Positions 32,594-33,543 of a DNA stretch of 33,543 nt are shown in pieces; the first letter of the stretch is position 1, and every line of letters starts with the position of its first letter. The position numbers were made by a program, and so were the translations under genes. The notes below the pieces were generated by a model. It searched no databases and was not told where the DNA came from. It saw only the letters and a list, made by a program, of their open reading frames with translations. Origin of the DNA: Eubacterium sp. UBA5416 (GTDB taxonomy: Bacteria > Bacillota > Clostridia > Lachnospirales > Lachnospiraceae); assembly GCA_002409525.1 (NCBI GenBank), contig DHNM01000054.1, forward strand, positions 1 to 33,543, written 5' to 3'.

Positions 32594-33543
32594 TTATAGT
32601 ATATTAATTCCGGCACTGGCATAACCCGTTAATACATTTGCAAGTGAAATACCACTTGCCGTTACGGTAAATACCATCAGAAGTCTTGTTCCTGCCGTTA
32701 CCGGTATATTTAGTCCGGTGAGCGACCCAGAGGCAATATCGCCTATAGATATTAGTCCGCTGTAGTCCGGAGAGAGAACAACTTCAGTTCCGCCAATAGG
32801 TGAAAAAGTATTATCTGGGTTTGTAGATTCATAAACCTGTGCATGAACAGTCAAGTTTGTTCCGATCAGATTCAAACTCAGCACGGCGCTGAAATATGCT
32901 GTAATATCCGAAATAATACCATCTCTCGGCAGGGAAAATGCCGTATTGGCTAATAGACCTGCTGCACCTGTCAGATCAATCGTCGTACCTAAGATGTTCG
33001 GGAGAACCGTACCATCGCCAAAAGCAATGACAGCCGGTAGTCCCACAAGCCCGCCGGCGATTGAAGAGGGTGCAACCGGAAGTCCGGAGGAAAATGGAAT
33101 AATTGCACCGCTTCCGGTTGGTCCTGTCGGTCCGGTAGCTCCGTCAGCGCCTGTCGGTCCTGTAGCACCGGTTGGTCCGGTCGGTCCATCGGCGCCATCT
33201 GCACCTGTAGGCCCGGTTGGTCCTGTCGGTCCGGTAGCCCCGTCAGCCCCGTCAGCCCCGTCAACTCCGTCGGTTCCGTCAGCGCCTGTCGGTCCTGTAG
33301 CACCGGTTGGTCCGGTCGGTCCATCGGCGCCATCTGCTCCTGTAGGCCCGGTTGGTCCTGTCGGTCCGTCAGCCCCGTCAACTCCGTCGGTTCCGTCAGC
33401 GCCTGTCGGTCCTGTAGCTCCGGTTGGTCCGGTCGGTCCGTCGGCGCCATCTGCTCCTGTAGGCCCGGTTGGTCCTGTCGGTCCGGTAGCCCCGTCAGCC
33501 CCGTCAACTCCGTCGGTTCCGTCAGCGCCTGTCGGTCCGGTAG
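32594..33543 (-). CDS. Collagen-like protein with BclB-type C-terminal domain (5' end outside window)
   Basis: The frame is open from the right edge of the window to 32594, so the start lies beyond it. The visible N-terminal part is a run of Gly-X-Y triplets rich in GPT, GAT, GAD and GVD (about 33543 to 33113), which should form a collagen triple helix. The last 150-170 residues (from GLPVAPSSIAGGLVGLPAVIAFGDG onward) include TIDLTGAAGLLANTAFSLPRDG and IPVTAGTRLLMVFTV...ASAGINIL. They closely follow the C-terminal domain of BclB-type exosporium proteins, a trimerising beta domain. Such proteins are surface filaments of spores or cells. The GTG at 33046 is only an internal codon. Confidence 0.92.
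   Translation of the reverse strand, partial: TGPTGADGTDGVDGADGATGPTGPTGPTGADGADGPTGPTGATGPTGADGTDGVDGADGPTGPTGPTGADGADGPTGPTGATGPTGADGTDGVDGADGADGATGPTGPTGPTGADGADGPTGPTGATGPTGADGATGPTGPTGSGAIIPFSSGLPVAPSSIAGGLVGLPAVIAFGDGTVLPNILGTTIDLTGAAGLLANTAFSLPRDGIISDITAYFSAVLSLNLIGTNLTVHAQVYESTNPDNTFSPIGGTEVVLSPDYSGLISIGDIASGSLTGLNIPVTAGTRLLMVFTVTASGISLANVLTGYASAGINIL
33147..33543 (-). repeat. Tandem Gly-X-Y cassettes in the collagen-like gene
   Basis: The marker GCGCCTGTCGGTC recurs at 33147, 33282, 33399 and 33525, giving cassettes of 135, 117 and 126 bp. The lengths differ by 9 or 18 bp, that is by whole Gly-X-Y triplets. Inside each cassette, 9-bp units (such as repeated TCAGCCCCG) are themselves duplicated. 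This is typical of repeat gain and loss by slippage or recombination. Confidence 0.85.

Noticed and set aside
33044..33046. GTG as the start of a 150-residue protein
   Set aside because: The frame is open upstream to the window edge and encodes collagen triplets, so this is an internal valine codon.
32989..33507. Minus-strand frame with repeated PDRQDQP-type peptides
   Set aside because: It is the out-of-frame shadow of the Gly-X-Y repeat; the collagen frame continues into a recognised C-terminal domain.
33147..33543. CRISPR-like repeats
   Set aside because: The repeats are coding, nested and in multiples of 9 bp, which collagen triplets explain.

Overview
The window looks like chromosomal DNA of an anaerobic, low-to-moderate G+C Firmicute of the Lachnospiraceae / Clostridia type. 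The signs are strong AGGAGG ribosome binding sites, lipoprotein sugar-binding proteins, a YesM/YesN two-component pair, an anaerobic pyruvate formate-lyase pair, a BclB-type collagen-like protein (a family known from spore-formers) and a DUF2975/small XRE pair. The genus is an inference.

Layout. (1) About 1-11250, plus strand: a sugar operon with a lipoprotein binding protein, two CUT1-type permeases, a second, larger binding lipoprotein, a YesM-like histidine kinase, a YesN-like AraC-type response regulator, a PfkB-family fructokinase and, 1 bp after it, an extra Hsp70/DnaK paralogue. No transport ATPase and no sugar hydrolase are encoded here. (2) 11245-14285, plus: a sulfur-assimilation cluster with cysteine synthase, O-acetylhomoserine sulfhydrylase and an Rrf2 regulator carrying an IscR-like cysteine triad. 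A consensus promoter overlaps the Hsp70 stop codon and a leader of about 160 nt follows it. (3) 14424-17640, minus: pflB then pflA, with a perfect GTATAC palindrome over the predicted start point and a 42-bp palindrome between the genes. (4) 17714-17957, minus: two tRNA-Gly genes (TCC, GCC) with their own promoter and terminator.

(5) 18077-22603 is accessory in character. It holds an MFS transporter and an ABC exporter that both lack their 5' parts and meet head to head, an AAA-ATPase/PD-(D/E)XK protein, and a small secreted-type protein that has lost its N-terminus. (6) 22613-26998: an AraC regulator divergent from a GH2 beta-galactosidase. The gap between them has two 90-bp-period repeat copies and a palindrome related to the one in the pfl operon. 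(7) 27000-29256, plus: a membrane-anchored protein and an iron-dependent alcohol dehydrogenase. (8) 29312-30388, plus: a GT2 glycosyltransferase. (9) 30382-32503, minus: DUF2975, XRE and DUF4173-like genes behind a consensus promoter with a 17-bp-arm palindrome over its -35. (10) 32594 to the end, minus: the 3' part of a collagen-like gene with a BclB-type C-terminal domain and tandem Gly-X-Y cassettes.

How the parts fit: region 1 appears to be a self-contained sense-import-phosphorylate unit, probably for a fructose-containing sugar, with a chaperone added. Regions 2, 3, 6 and 7 are ordinary metabolism. The least explained signals are the operon-borne Hsp70, the binding protein coupled to the kinase, the structured repeats before the AraC gene, and the palindromes near the pfl and DUF2975 promoters.
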